A DNA stretch of 64,000 nt from Streptomyces olindensis (GCA_000696115.1 JJOH01000023.1:43114-107113); one strand, 5' to 3'; positions 42,845 through 51,004 are shown, numbered from the stretch's first letter. Notes: generated by a model from the sequence alone, not told the origin. Made by a program: numbers and translations.

Positions 42845-44061
42845 GCGGGGTCCTCCCCGGTCGGTGTGCGGTTCTTGACCGGCAGGATCGCATGGACGCG
42901 GAAGCCGCCTCCGTAGCGGGGACCGGTGGTGAGGGTGCCGCGCAGGGCGGTGACCCGCTCGCGCATGCCGAGCAGGCCGTGGCCGCCGCCGCTGTCCGGG
43001 TCCGCGTCCTCGCCGCTGCCGTCGTCGAGCACGGTGATCTCGATGTTCGGTCCGACCCGTACGACGCTGACCTCGGCCTTGGCCTGCTGCCCGGCGTGCT
43101 TCTGCACGTTCGTCAGGGCCTCCTGGATGATCCGGTAGGCGGCCAGGTCGACGGCTGCCGGGAGGGTGGTGTCCTGGTCGGCGCGGGCGACCTCGACGTG
43201 CAGTCCGGCGCTGCGGAAGGTGCCGGTGAGTTCGTCGAGGCGGTCCAGGCCGGGGGCGGGTTCGGTGGGGGCCTCCGGGTCGCCGGACTGGCGGAGCAGG
43301 CCGACCGTGGCGCGGAGCTCGTTGAGCGCGGAGCGGCTGGCGTCGCGCACGTGCGCGAGGGCCTCCTTGGCCTGGTCGGGGCGCTTGTCCATGACGTGGG
43401 CGGCGACCCCGGCCTGGACGTTGACCAGGGCGATGTGGTGGGCGACGACGTCGTGCAGGTCGCGGGCGATGCGCAGGCGCTCCTCGGCGACCCGGCGGCG
43501 GGCCTCCTCCTCGCGGGTGCGTTCGGCGCGCTCGGCGCGTTCCCGGATGGCCTGGACGAAGGCGCGGCGGCTGCGGACGGCGTCACCGGCGGTGGCGCCG
43601 ATGCCGGTCCAGGCGAAGATCGCGAGGTTCTCCTGGGCGTACCAGGGCAGCGGCCCGGCGGACATGGCCGCCCCGGTCAGCACGGTCATGGTGAGCAGGC
43701 CGACGCGCCAGGTGGTGGGGCGGTCGGTGGTGGAGGCGACGGTGTACAGGGCGATGACCGCGGACATGGCGACCGGGGCGCGGGGGTCGCCGGTGATGGA
43801 CTCGACGACGGAGAGGGTGCCGGTGAGGACGAGGACCGCCATGGGGGCGCGGCGGCGGAAGGCCAGGGCACAGGCGCCGAGGGCCATGAGGAGGAGGCTG
43901 AGGGAGTCGGGGGTGCGCAGGGACCAGGTGACGCTGTGGGGGTGGCGGGGTTCCACGAAGGAGGCGGCGACCATGCAGGCCAGGACGGCAGCGGCCAGCA
44001 CCGCGTCCACGGCCAGGGGGTGCGCCTTGGCCTGACATCTGGCCCGCTGGAGGGTGCTCAC
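42841..44061 (-). CDS. NarX-type (HisKA_3) sensor histidine kinase
   Basis: 406 aa with four to five N-terminal membrane helices and no large external domain, so it probably senses in the membrane. The dimerisation domain has phospho-His203 in RDLHDVVAHHIALV, and the ATPase domain shows ALTNVQKHA, VLDDGSGED and GHGLLGMRERV. This class often responds to membrane or antibiotic stress. GTG 44061. Coupled with the downstream regulator by a 4 bp overlap. Confidence 0.93.
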   Translation of the reverse strand: MSTLQRARCQAKAHPLAVDAVLAAAVLACMVAASFVEPRHPHSVTWSLRTPDSLSLLLMALGACALAFRRRAPMAVLVLTGTLSVVESITGDPRAPVAMSAVIALYTVASTTDRPTTWRVGLLTMTVLTGAAMSAGPLPWYAQENLAIFAWTGIGATAGDAVRSRRAFVQAIRERAERAERTREEEARRRVAEERLRIARDLHDVVAHHIALVNVQAGVAAHVMDKRPDQAKEALAHVRDASRSALNELRATVGLLRQSGDPEAPTEPAPGLDRLDELTGTFRSAGLHVEVARADQDTTLPAAVDLAAYRIIQEALTNVQKHAGQQAKAEVSVVRVGPNIEITVLDDGSGEDADPDSGGGHGLLGMRERVTALRGTLTTGPRYGGGFRVHAILPVKNRTPTGEDPA

Positions 44062-44124
44062 GGGGATTCACGGTAGCCGGGCCGGGGGCTCGGCCCCCAG
44101 CCCCCGTCCGTTCGAACGGCCTAG

Positions 44125-44403
44125 TCAGCCCGGGATCAGGCCGTCGTCGCTCAGGAGCTCCCTGACCTCCTCCAGCGTCGCGTCGGGGGACGGCAGGATC
44201 AGCTCGGACGGCTCGAGGGAGTCGTCCGGGAGGGGTTCGCCCAGGTCGCGGACCTTGGCCAGCAGAGCCTGGAGGGTGCGGCGGAAGCCGGGGCCGTCGC
44301 CGTTCTCCATTTCCGCCAGGAGCTCGTCGTCCAGCTTGTTCAGCTCGGTGAGGTGGCCGTCGGCCAGCACCACCTGCCCCTCCCCCATGATCCGTACGAT
44401 CAT
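44125..44403 (-). CDS. PspA-associated protein PspAA
   Basis: 92 aa acidic protein with the PspAA-domain start MIVRIMGEGQVVL and a helical LDDELLAEMENGDGPGFRRTLQALLAKV segment. In actinobacteria it is encoded next to PspA and thought to act with it in membrane-stress response. ATG 44403, 23 bp after the pspA stop, same operon. A short G/C hairpin follows its stop. Confidence 0.85.
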   Translation of the reverse strand: MIVRIMGEGQVVLADGHLTELNKLDDELLAEMENGDGPGFRRTLQALLAKVRDLGEPLPDDSLEPSELILPSPDATLEEVRELLSDDGLIPG

Positions 44404-44426
44404 GTCGCCCTCCTAGGCGTGGGCCC

Positions 44427-45224
44427 CTACTGCTTGTCGAAGCGCGGGGTGTCCTGCGGCTGCTGCTGGGACTGCTGCTGGCTCGTGCCACCTTCGATGG
44501 CCTGCTGCCCACCGCTCGGACCACCGGCGAGCTCGGCCTTCATGCGCTGCAGCTCCAGCTCTACATCCGTACCACCGGAGAGCCGGTCCAGCTCGGCCTG
44601 GATGTCGTCCTTGTGCATCCCGGAGGGGTCGTCCAGGGCACCGGAGGCGAGCAGTTCGTCGATCGCGCCGGCGCGGGCCTGGAGCTGGGCCGTCTTGTCC
44701 TCGGCGCGCTGGATCGCCAGGCCGACGTCGCCCATCTCCTCGGAGATGCCGGAGAAGGCCTCGCCGATCCGGGTCTGCGCCTGGGCCGCCGTGTACGTCG
44801 CCTTGATCGTCTCCTTCTTCGTGCGGAAGGCGTCGACCTTGGCCTGGAGGCGCTGGGCCGCGAGGGTGAGCTTCTCCTCCTCGCCCTGGAGCGTCGCGTG
44901 CTGGGTCTCCAGGTCGGTCACCTGCTGCTGGAGCGCGGCCCGGCGGGAGAGCGCTTCCCGGGCCAGGTCCTCCCGGCCCAGCGCGAGCGCCTTGCGGCCC
45001 TGGTCCTCCAGCTTGGTGGACTGCAACTGCAGCTGGTTCAGCTGGAGCTCCAGACGCTTGCGGGAGGTCGCCACGTCGGCGACGCCGCGGCGGACCTTCT
45101 GGAGCAGCTCCAGCTGCTTCTGGTACGAGTAATCGAGGGTCTCGCGCGGGTCCTCGGCCCGGTCAAGGGCCTTGTTCGCCTTCGCGCGGAAGATCATCCC
45201 CATACGCTTCATGACACCGCTCAT
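44427..45224 (-). CDS. pspA: PspA/IM30 family membrane-stress protein
   Basis: 265 aa, almost entirely helical. The amphipathic start MSGVMKRMGMIFRAKANKALD binds membranes, followed by the ESCRT-III-like helices (EDPRETLDYSYQKQLELLQKVRRGVADV and on) and a Gln-rich tail. It polymerises to protect damaged membranes. ATG 45224 or 45212 (MKRMG); the frame upstream to 45302 lacks the conserved start. Followed by PspAA. A promoter-like site with GGAAC is found upstream on this strand. Confidence 0.93.
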   Translation of the reverse strand: MSGVMKRMGMIFRAKANKALDRAEDPRETLDYSYQKQLELLQKVRRGVADVATSRKRLELQLNQLQLQSTKLEDQGRKALALGREDLAREALSRRAALQQQVTDLETQHATLQGEEEKLTLAAQRLQAKVDAFRTKKETIKATYTAAQAQTRIGEAFSGISEEMGDVGLAIQRAEDKTAQLQARAGAIDELLASGALDDPSGMHKDDIQAELDRLSGGTDVELELQRMKAELAGGPSGGQQAIEGGTSQQQSQQQPQDTPRFDKQ

Positions 45225-45530
45225 GGGCTTCGCGCGCCCCCTTCTGACCGACTCCGGCTCCAGCTCCTGCGACAGAACCCACAGTACGGGCCCTGCATCC
45301 ATTACCGCACTGTTCGGGGACGGATGCGCTCATCCCCAAGGACGACTGCGTGCGCTCCCGCTCCGGCGTAGGGAGTAGGTGGTCCCCGGGGTTACCGGAG
45401 GCGTACATCCCGGGGAACGGCCGGGTGCGTACACAACGTCCCCTCTGTCCCCTTACAGACGACTGGTGTTGCCGGATCGTTCCCCACGGGACTGGGGTCC
45501 ATGCCCGGGAAGCCCTTACCCTTGGGTTTT
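45225..45530. other. Divergent intergenic region pspA / DUF3043 gene
   Basis: 306 bp with no supported gene. It holds the ECF-type promoter candidate for pspA and, just before the DUF3043 GTG, TACCCT with no Shine-Dalgarno, suggesting a leaderless start. Several G/C hairpins (such as CCCCGGGG at 45380-45420) are present without clear role. Confidence 0.5.
45456..45483 (-). promoter_or_regulatory. Candidate ECF (sigma-E type) promoter of pspA
   Basis: On the minus strand GGAAC (45479-45483) and CGTCTG (45456-45461) are 17 bases apart. GGAAC with a CGTC-type -10 is the cell-envelope-stress pattern of Streptomyces sigma-E. The leader would be about 225 nt. Confidence 0.4.
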
Positions 45531-46130
45531 GTGTTCCGTAGCCGTGCGAAGGATGAGAAGGCCCAGGCAGCCGACAAGGCGCCGGTGACCGACTCCAGTC
45601 AGCCCCGTCACCCCGAGGCCCCCAAGGGCCGTCCCACGCCCAAGCGCAGCCAGGCCCAGACCCAGCGCCGCAGCGTGGCCAACACGTCGATGACGCGCAA
45701 GGAGGCCGCCAAGCGGCAGCGGGAGGAGCGCCGTGCCGCGCTGGAGCGCCAGCGCCAGGCGCTCGCGAGCGGCGACGAGCGGTACCTGCCCGCGCGCGAC
45801 AAGGGACCGGTCCGCCGGTTCGCGCGCGACTTCATCGACTCGCGGTTCAACATCGCGGAGTTCTTCCTGCCGATGGCCGTCGTCATCCTCGTGCTGAGCA
45901 TGGTGCGGGTGGCGGCGCTGCAGAACATCGCGCTGCTGCTGTGGCTCGTGGTGATCGTGCTCATCGTGCTCGACTCGTTCGTCACCGGCTTCCGCCTGAA
46001 GAAGCAGCTGAACGAGCGCTTCGCCGGTGAGAACAGGCGCGGCGCGGTCGCCTACGCCCTGATGCGCTCCCTCCAGATGCGCCGGCTCCGGCTGCCGAAG
46101 CCGCAGGTCAAGCGCGGAGAGCGGCCCTGA
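45531..46130 (+). CDS. DUF3043 integral membrane protein
   Basis: 199 aa. A strongly basic N-terminal half (TPKRSQAQTQRRS, MTRKEAAKRQREERRAALERQRQ) is followed by two membrane helices (FFLPMAVVILVLSMVRVAAL and IALLLWLVVIVLIVLDSFVTGF) and a basic tail. This matches DUF3043 proteins such as Rv2206. GTG 45531 gives the conserved VFRSRAKDEK start and has no binding site, possibly leaderless. The stop overlaps the proposed start of the methyltransferase. Function unknown. Confidence 0.83.
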   Translation: MFRSRAKDEKAQAADKAPVTDSSQPRHPEAPKGRPTPKRSQAQTQRRSVANTSMTRKEAAKRQREERRAALERQRQALASGDERYLPARDKGPVRRFARDFIDSRFNIAEFFLPMAVVILVLSMVRVAALQNIALLLWLVVIVLIVLDSFVTGFRLKKQLNERFAGENRRGAVAYALMRSLQMRRLRLPKPQVKRGERP

Positions 46131-46951
46131 CCGCGACGCCGTTCTCCGGGGGTGCGGCGGACGCCTGGCTGGACCGGCTGGGTGGGCTGCGCGATGTCGT
46201 CCGGCAGGAGCTGGTGACCCGCCAGCTGGACGAGCAGATAGTCGGGCGGTTCCCGGTCGGGCAGCGGCTGCGGGTGCTCGACGTGGGTATGGGCCAGGGC
46301 ACGCAGGCGCTGCGGCTGGCCCGGGCCGGGCACCAGGTGACCGGTCTGGAACAGGACCCGAAGATGATCGCCGTGGCCCGGGAGTCCCTCGCCGGGGAAC
46401 CGGAGGGCATCCGGGAGCGGATGCGGATCATCGAGGGCGACGGCCGGGACACCGGCGTGCACTTCCTGCCGGGCAGTTTCGACGTGGTGCTCTGCCACGG
46501 CGTCCTCATGTACGTCGAGGAGCCCGACCCGCTGCTGGCGGGCCTGGCCCGGATGCTCGCGCCGGGCGGGCTGCTGTCGCTGCTCGTGCGCAACGGGGAC
46601 GCGCTCGCGATGCGGCCGGGGCTGTCCGGCGACTGGGCGGGCGCGCTGGCCGCGTTCGACACGACCGCCTACCTCCCCCATTCTCGAACAGACTCGAACG
46701 GGGGGACCCCCATCCGGCTGGGGCTCGACGTACGGGCCGACCGGCTGAAGGACCTCACGGCGACGCTCGCCGGTATCGGGGCGCCGCTGCACGCCTGGTA
46801 CGGGGTGCGGGTGTTCACGGACACGGCCGCGGACGGCGCCGAGGTCCCGGCCGACGTGGAGACGTTGCTCGCGGTGGAGGAGAAGGCCGGGCGGACGGAT
46901 CCCTACCGCGGGGTGGCGGCGCTGCTGCACCTGTGCGGCGTGCGGGGCTGA
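46127..46951 (+). CDS. Class I SAM-dependent methyltransferase with in-frame repeat insertion; probable CTG start
   Basis: About 274 aa from CTG 46127, or 245 aa from GTG 46214. Motif I VLDVGMGQGTQA, motif II-like LEQDPKM, IIEGDGRD and VLCHGVLMYVEEPD mark a small-molecule or tRNA methyltransferase of the SmtA/CmoM kind. The CTG is preferred: GGAG precedes it, it overlaps the DUF3043 stop (CTGA), and the upstream residues (AADAWLDRLGGLRDVVRQEL) form the helix usual before motif I. A 42-bp repeat (46672-46713) adds about 14 residues (LPHSRTDSNGGTPI) in a surface position, keeping the frame. Confidence 0.82.
   Translation: MTATPFSGGAADAWLDRLGGLRDVVRQELVTRQLDEQIVGRFPVGQRLRVLDVGMGQGTQALRLARAGHQVTGLEQDPKMIAVARESLAGEPEGIRERMRIIEGDGRDTGVHFLPGSFDVVLCHGVLMYVEEPDPLLAGLARMLAPGGLLSLLVRNGDALAMRPGLSGDWAGALAAFDTTAYLPHSRTDSNGGTPIRLGLDVRADRLKDLTATLAGIGAPLHAWYGVRVFTDTAADGAEVPADVETLLAVEEKAGRTDPYRGVAALLHLCGVRG
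46672..46713 (+). repeat. 42-bp palindromic element inserted in a methyltransferase gene
   Basis: CCTCCCCCATTCTCGAACAG then ACTCGAACGGGGGGACCCCC: arms TCCCCC and GGGGGA with internal TCGA...TCGA. From memory such CCTCCCCC...GGGGGGACCCCCAT elements occur many times in Streptomyces genomes. Here it is in-frame within coding DNA. Confidence 0.65.
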
Positions 46952-47000
46952 ACCACCAGGACGTGGGGGTGGGCGAGGGCCGTCGGCCCCCGCCCCCGGC

Positions 47001-47213
47001 TCACGCCTCGGCCGCGTGCAGGCTCATCGGCCCGTAGATCTCCGTGGCGTCCTCGAACAGCCGTACCTGGTCGGCACCGCCCTCCTTCAGCGCCTTCCAG
47101 TGCTCCCCGATCCAGGACTCGGCGTCCCCCTGGGTGGGGAACTCCTCCGGCGGCACCGCGGGCTCGACCTCCGTCCCGTCGGTCTTCTCGAACCGCCACG
47201 TCCATGCCGCCAT
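47001..47213 (-). CDS. Small conserved hypothetical protein
   Basis: 70 aa, MAAWTWRFEKTDGTEVEPAV to YGPMSLHAAEA, a compact strand-helix-strand outline with SWIGEHWKALKEGGADQVRLFED. No metal motif or signal. ATG 47213 is chosen because GGGAGG sits 6 bases upstream; the longer frame to 47282 is unlikely. Monocistronic, convergent with the methyltransferase gene. I recognise it only as a common streptomycete small protein of unknown function. Confidence 0.72.
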   Translation of the reverse strand: MAAWTWRFEKTDGTEVEPAVPPEEFPTQGDAESWIGEHWKALKEGGADQVRLFEDATEIYGPMSLHAAEA

Positions 47214-47313
47214 GTACGCCTCCCATGTGTGTGAGCACACTGCACAGCGGAAGCCTATGCGCTCCGCCGGGTGGGGCGTCATGGGCCTTGCGGGGGGTGC
47301 GGGTCGTGGGGCG

Positions 47314-47360
47314 GTGCGGGTGGTGGGGTGTTCGCGCAGTTCCCCGCGCCCCTATAGGGG
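47314..47360 (+). repeat. Dispersed Streptomyces intergenic repeat, copy 5
   Basis: GTGCGGGTGGTGGGG, then TGTTCGCGCAGTTCCCCGCG and CCCCTATAGGGG, 46 bp before the MBL-CobU gene. Confidence 0.85.
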
Positions 47361-47405
47361 CGTCTCCGTCACGCGTGTTCCATGCCCAGGGGTGAGAATC
47401 GGGGC

Positions 47406-48605
47406 GTGGAACTCACTCTGCTCGGTACCGGTGCACCCGCGGGACTTCCCCGACCCGACTGTCCCTGTGCGGTCTGTGCGGCCGCTCTGGGGCCGGATGC
47501 GCGGGCCGCCACCGCGCTGCTCCTGGACGGGGCGCTGCTGCTCGACCTGACGCCCGGGGCGGCGTTCGCGGCGGCCCGGGCGGGCCGTTCCCTGGCCGGG
47601 GTGCGGCAGGTGCTGTTGTCGCATCCGCACGACGGGCCCGTGGTGGAGGTGCCGGCCGGGGTGCCGCAGCCCGGGCGGGTGCCGGACGGGCGGGAGTTGA
47701 CGCTGCTCACGGGGCACCGGGTGCGGGCGGTGGCCCTGGACGCGCCGGGCACGGGGTACGCGGTGACCGGGCCGGAGGGGCAGCGGCTGCTGTACCTGCC
47801 GCCGGGCGGGGCGCCGGCGGGTCTGGTGGAGCCGGCCGAGCCGTACGACATGGTGCTCGCGGACGTCGTGGGGCGGCCGGACGCGCTGGCGAAGCTGCGG
47901 GCGGTCGGGGCGGTGGGGCCGACGACCGATGTGGTCGCCGTCCATCTGGACCACGACGTGCCGCCGGGCCCGGAGCTCGCGCGGCGGCTCGCGGCGGCCG
48001 GGGCGCGGGCCGTGCCCGACGGGGCGACGCTCGAGGTGGGGGCGTACGAGGACGTGCCGGACGTGCCGCGGCGGACGCTGGTGCTGGGCGGGGCGCGGTC
48101 GGGCAAGTCGGTGGAGGCCGAGCGGAGGCTGGAGGCCTTCCCGGACGTGCTGTACGTGGCGACGGGCGGGTCGCGCAACGGGGACACGGAGTGGTCGGCG
48201 CGGGTGGCCGCGCACCGGGAGCGGCGGCCGGGGTCGTGGCAGACGGTCGAGACGTGCGATCTGGTGCCGTTGCTGGAGGCGGAGGGGCCGCCCTTGCTCA
48301 TCGACTGTCTGTCGTTGTGGCTGACGGACGCGATGGACGCGGCCGGGGCGTGGGATGACGCGGTGTGGGCGGAGCGCGGCGAGAAGGTGCTGCGGGAGCG
48401 GGTGCGGGAGCTGACGGAGGCCGTGCGCGCGACCCGGCGGACCGTCGTCGCCGTGTCGAACGAGGTGGGGTCGGGGATCGTGCCGTCGACCGCGTCGGGC
48501 CGGCGGTACCGGGACGAACTCGGGCGGTTGAACGCGGGGTTCGCGCACGAGTGCGAGCACGTGCTGCTGGTGGTGGCGGGGCAGGCGGTGGTGCTGCGGG
48601 GGTGA
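47406..48605 (+). CDS. cobU: Fusion: metallo-beta-lactamase-like domain + CobU cobinamide kinase/guanylyltransferase
   Basis: 399 aa. Residues 1 to about 215 are an MBL-fold start (ELTLLGTGAPAGLPRPDCPCAVC, LSHPHDGPVVEVP, VVAVHLDHDVPPG), PhnP-like, but the HxHxDH box is reduced to HPHDG, so this domain may be catalytically weak or structural. The C-terminal part is CobU: P-loop VLGGARSGKS (about 227-236), guanylyl His region RVAAHRERRP, DCLSLWLTD and SNEVGSGIVPSTASGRRYRDELGRLN. CobU phosphorylates adenosylcobinamide and adds GMP, for CobS. GTG 47406. cobT and cobS lie 1.3 and 4 kb downstream. Confidence 0.88.
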   Translation: MELTLLGTGAPAGLPRPDCPCAVCAAALGPDARAATALLLDGALLLDLTPGAAFAAARAGRSLAGVRQVLLSHPHDGPVVEVPAGVPQPGRVPDGRELTLLTGHRVRAVALDAPGTGYAVTGPEGQRLLYLPPGGAPAGLVEPAEPYDMVLADVVGRPDALAKLRAVGAVGPTTDVVAVHLDHDVPPGPELARRLAAAGARAVPDGATLEVGAYEDVPDVPRRTLVLGGARSGKSVEAERRLEAFPDVLYVATGGSRNGDTEWSARVAAHRERRPGSWQTVETCDLVPLLEAEGPPLLIDCLSLWLTDAMDAAGAWDDAVWAERGEKVLRERVRELTEAVRATRRTVVAVSNEVGSGIVPSTASGRRYRDELGRLNAGFAHECEHVLLVVAGQAVVLRG

Positions 48606-48626
48606 AGGGTGCGCGGTGTCCGCTGT

Positions 48627-48674
48627 CCGCGGCCAAGCGGTACCGGCCGCCCGCGGCCAAGCGGTACCGGCCGC
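48627..48674. repeat. Perfect 24-bp tandem duplication
   Basis: Two identical units, each beginning CCGCGGCCAAGCGG and ending TACCGGCCGC, lie side by side between the convergent cobU fusion and methyltransferase genes. Each unit carries small palindromes (CCGCGG, GGTACC), so the pair may act as a 3' structure. Confidence 0.85.
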
Positions 48675-48679
48675 CCCGG

Positions 48680-49726
48680 CTAGCCGGCTTTGCGGGCGAT
48701 CAGGCGGTACGTGTTCGCGAGGCGTGTGCGGCGGGCGAGGGGGGCCAGGACGTGGTCCGCCACCGTCGCCGCGGCCACGAGCGGGATGCCGGCTCGCAGC
48801 AGGGCCTCGCGCAGATGCTGCTGGGCCAGGGGCGGGGGGATCGCCCGCCAGGGGGTGTCGGGGGCCGGGAGGGTGTGGGAGAGGGCCAGGGCCAGGGCGC
48901 CCGAGAGGTCGTGGGGGACGTGGACCGGGCGGTGGTCCAGGACGACGATCGCGCAGCCGAGCGTCTCCAGTTCGGCTCTGAGGTTCCGCGGTGGGAGCAG
49001 GTGGAGGTGGCGGGGCTGGTCGTAGGCGAGCCACCAGCGGCCCAGCAGCGCGGCGAAGGCGCTGCTGGGGTTCAGGGTCTCCACCAGGAGGTGGCCGCCG
49101 GGGCGCAGGACGGACAGGGCCGCCCGGAGTTCCGCCCGGGGGTCCGCCGTGCCCTCCAGGTGGTGCAGCATGCTGACCACGTCGTAGCGGGCGCGCAGCG
49201 CGGTCGTGACGCGCGGGTCGGTCAGGCGGCCCACGTGGGCCTCCTCGACGCGGTCGGCCGTGCGGGCCCGGACCACGCGGGGGGTCGGGTCCAGGCCGTC
49301 GAAGGCGGTGTAGGGGAAGAACTCCCGGGCCGTCGCGGGGAAGCGCGCGTGGCCCGTGCCCACGTCCAGCCAGCTCTCCGGTTCCCCGAACCGCCGCATG
49401 GCACGGGCGGCCGAGCGGTGCCGGCGCCGGCTGCTGCGTGACGCGAGCAGGGCGTCGGCCACCTGGTCCCTGGGCGCTCCGCGCACGGTCCGGTGGCAGA
49501 GGGCGAGGCCCTCCACGGTGAGGCGGGGGTTCTGGAAGGTGTGGCCGCAGTCCCGGCACTCGTCGACGGTGAAGCTGCCCGGCCTGTACTGCCGCAGGTC
49601 ACCGGTGCGCAGCCGGTTCCTCAGCCGGGCGGAGCCGCACCAGGGGCAGTCCTCGCGGCGCGGTTCGTGGACGCGTGCGGTCGCTTGGGGGGTAGGGGGT
49701 GCGGAGGGGGCGGGATGTGCGGTCAT
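48680..49726 (-). CDS. SAM-dependent methyltransferase with N-terminal zinc-binding domain
   Basis: 348 aa. Four cysteines, Cys27/Cys30 (CPWC) and Cys57/Cys60 (CRDC), make a zinc ribbon. Then comes a Methyltransf_23-like class I domain with WLDVGTGHARFP, FDGLDPTP, VVSMLHHLEGTADP and LRPGGHLLVETLNP, and a C-terminal helical part with HLHLLPPRNL. This architecture is common for methyltransferases acting on polysaccharide, lipid or secondary-metabolite precursors. ATG 49726 follows GGGAG by 8 bases. Substrate unknown; divergent from cobT without evident link. Confidence 0.82.
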   Translation of the reverse strand: MTAHPAPSAPPTPQATARVHEPRREDCPWCGSARLRNRLRTGDLRQYRPGSFTVDECRDCGHTFQNPRLTVEGLALCHRTVRGAPRDQVADALLASRSSRRRHRSAARAMRRFGEPESWLDVGTGHARFPATAREFFPYTAFDGLDPTPRVVRARTADRVEEAHVGRLTDPRVTTALRARYDVVSMLHHLEGTADPRAELRAALSVLRPGGHLLVETLNPSSAFAALLGRWWLAYDQPRHLHLLPPRNLRAELETLGCAIVVLDHRPVHVPHDLSGALALALSHTLPAPDTPWRAIPPPLAQQHLREALLRAGIPLVAAATVADHVLAPLARRTRLANTYRLIARKAG

Positions 49727-49903
49727 GGGCGGCTCCCGGGCGCGAGGACGTGCGGCACGGACGTACGGCGATCCGGTACCGCGTACGACAATCCGCTGCA
49801 AAACGGAACGTATGGGATGCCGATCTTGGGTGCAACGACGTCGTCCCCGCGGAGTCGCGATGTGCCGCCGTGCTGTTCGACCGGGGCCGGTACTGTTCGG
49901 CGA

Positions 49904-51004
49904 ATGAGCTCGCTTAATCTCGACGACTTCACCGATCTGATCGAGCGTCCGGACGGTGGGATCCGCCGTGACGCCGAGGCGCGCCGGGAGCGACAGATCG
50001 TGCCGCCCGGGGCACTGGGCCGCCTCGACGACCTGGGTGAGTGGCTGGCGGCGGCGCAGTCCGCCGTGCCGGTGCGGCCGATCGAACGGCCGCGGGTGGT
50101 GCTCTTCGCCGGGGACCACGGCGTCGCCGAGCTCGGCGTGTCGGCCCGACCCGCGGGCAGCGCCGGGGAGTTGGTGCGCGAGGTGCTGGAGGGCGGCCGG
50201 CCGGTGTCGGTGCTCGGGCGGCGGCTGGGCGTGCCCGTGCGGATCGTCGACATGGCTCTGGACTGCGACCCCGAGGCCCTGCCCGAGGACGTCGTACGGC
50301 ACCGGGTGCGGCGGGGCAGCGGCCGGATCGACGTCGAGGACGCGCTGACGCCGGAGGAGGCCGAGGCGGCGTTCCGGGCCGGGGTCGCGCTGGCCGACGA
50401 GGAGGCCGACTCGGGGACGGACCTGGTGGTGCTCGGCGATGTGAGCGTCGGCGGGACCACGGCGGCGGGCGTGCTGGTCGCGGCGCTGTGCGGGGTCGAC
50501 GCGTCGGTCGTCACCGGGCGCGGCGGGCTGGCCATCGACGACCTGGCGTGGATGCGCAAGTGCGCGGCGATCCGCGACGCGCTGCGCCGGGCCCGGCCGG
50601 TGCTCGGGGACCAGTTGCAGCTGCTGGCGACGGTGGGCGGGGCCGACCTCACGGCGATGACGGGCTTCCTGCTGCAGAGCGCGGTGCGGAAGATGCCGGT
50701 GGTGCTCGACGGGGTCGTGACGGCCGCGTGCGCGCTGGTGGCGCAGCGGGTCGCGTTCCGGGCGCCGGACTGGTGGCTGGCCGCGCACGACAGCGGTGAG
50801 CCCGGGCAGGCCAAGGCGCTGGACCGGATGGCCCTGGAGCCGCTGCTCACCCACGGGGTGACCGTCGGGGAGGGTGCCGGGGGCCTGCTGGCGCTGCCCC
50901 TGGTGCAGGCGGCGGCCGCGCTGGCTGCGGAGCTGCCCGAGAAGCCGAAGGAGTCGGAGGCCCCCGGGGCCGCCGTGGGCCCCGAGGCTCCCGCCGAGCA
51001 GTAG
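49904..51004 (+). CDS. cobT: Nicotinate-nucleotide:dimethylbenzimidazole phosphoribosyltransferase
   Basis: Makes alpha-ribazole phosphate for the lower ligand of cobalamin. 366 aa. VVLFAGDHGVAELGVSA, DVSVGGTTAAGVLVAAL, GGADLTAMTGFLLQSA and VLDGVVTAACALVAQR are CobT signatures; the late glutamate in VTVGEGAGGLLALPLV matches the catalytic Glu region. ATG 49904 has no ribosome binding site and TACTGT lies 8-13 bases before it, which fits a leaderless transcript. An Ala/Pro/Glu-rich tail of about 30 residues is extra. No cobalamin riboswitch was seen upstream. Confidence 0.93.
   Translation: MSSLNLDDFTDLIERPDGGIRRDAEARRERQIVPPGALGRLDDLGEWLAAAQSAVPVRPIERPRVVLFAGDHGVAELGVSARPAGSAGELVREVLEGGRPVSVLGRRLGVPVRIVDMALDCDPEALPEDVVRHRVRRGSGRIDVEDALTPEEAEAAFRAGVALADEEADSGTDLVVLGDVSVGGTTAAGVLVAALCGVDASVVTGRGGLAIDDLAWMRKCAAIRDALRRARPVLGDQLQLLATVGGADLTAMTGFLLQSAVRKMPVVLDGVVTAACALVAQRVAFRAPDWWLAAHDSGEPGQAKALDRMALEPLLTHGVTVGEGAGGLLALPLVQAAAALAAELPEKPKESEAPGAAVGPEAPAEQ

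Noticed and set aside
44084..44098. GGGGG-CTCGG-CCCCC hairpin after the PspAA gene
   Set aside because: Too short and simple in such G/C-rich DNA to call a terminator with confidence.
49727..49903. Cobalamin riboswitch before cobT, and likewise before cobU and cobS
   Set aside because: No B12-box-like sequence was found, and cobT and cobS appear to start without leader.
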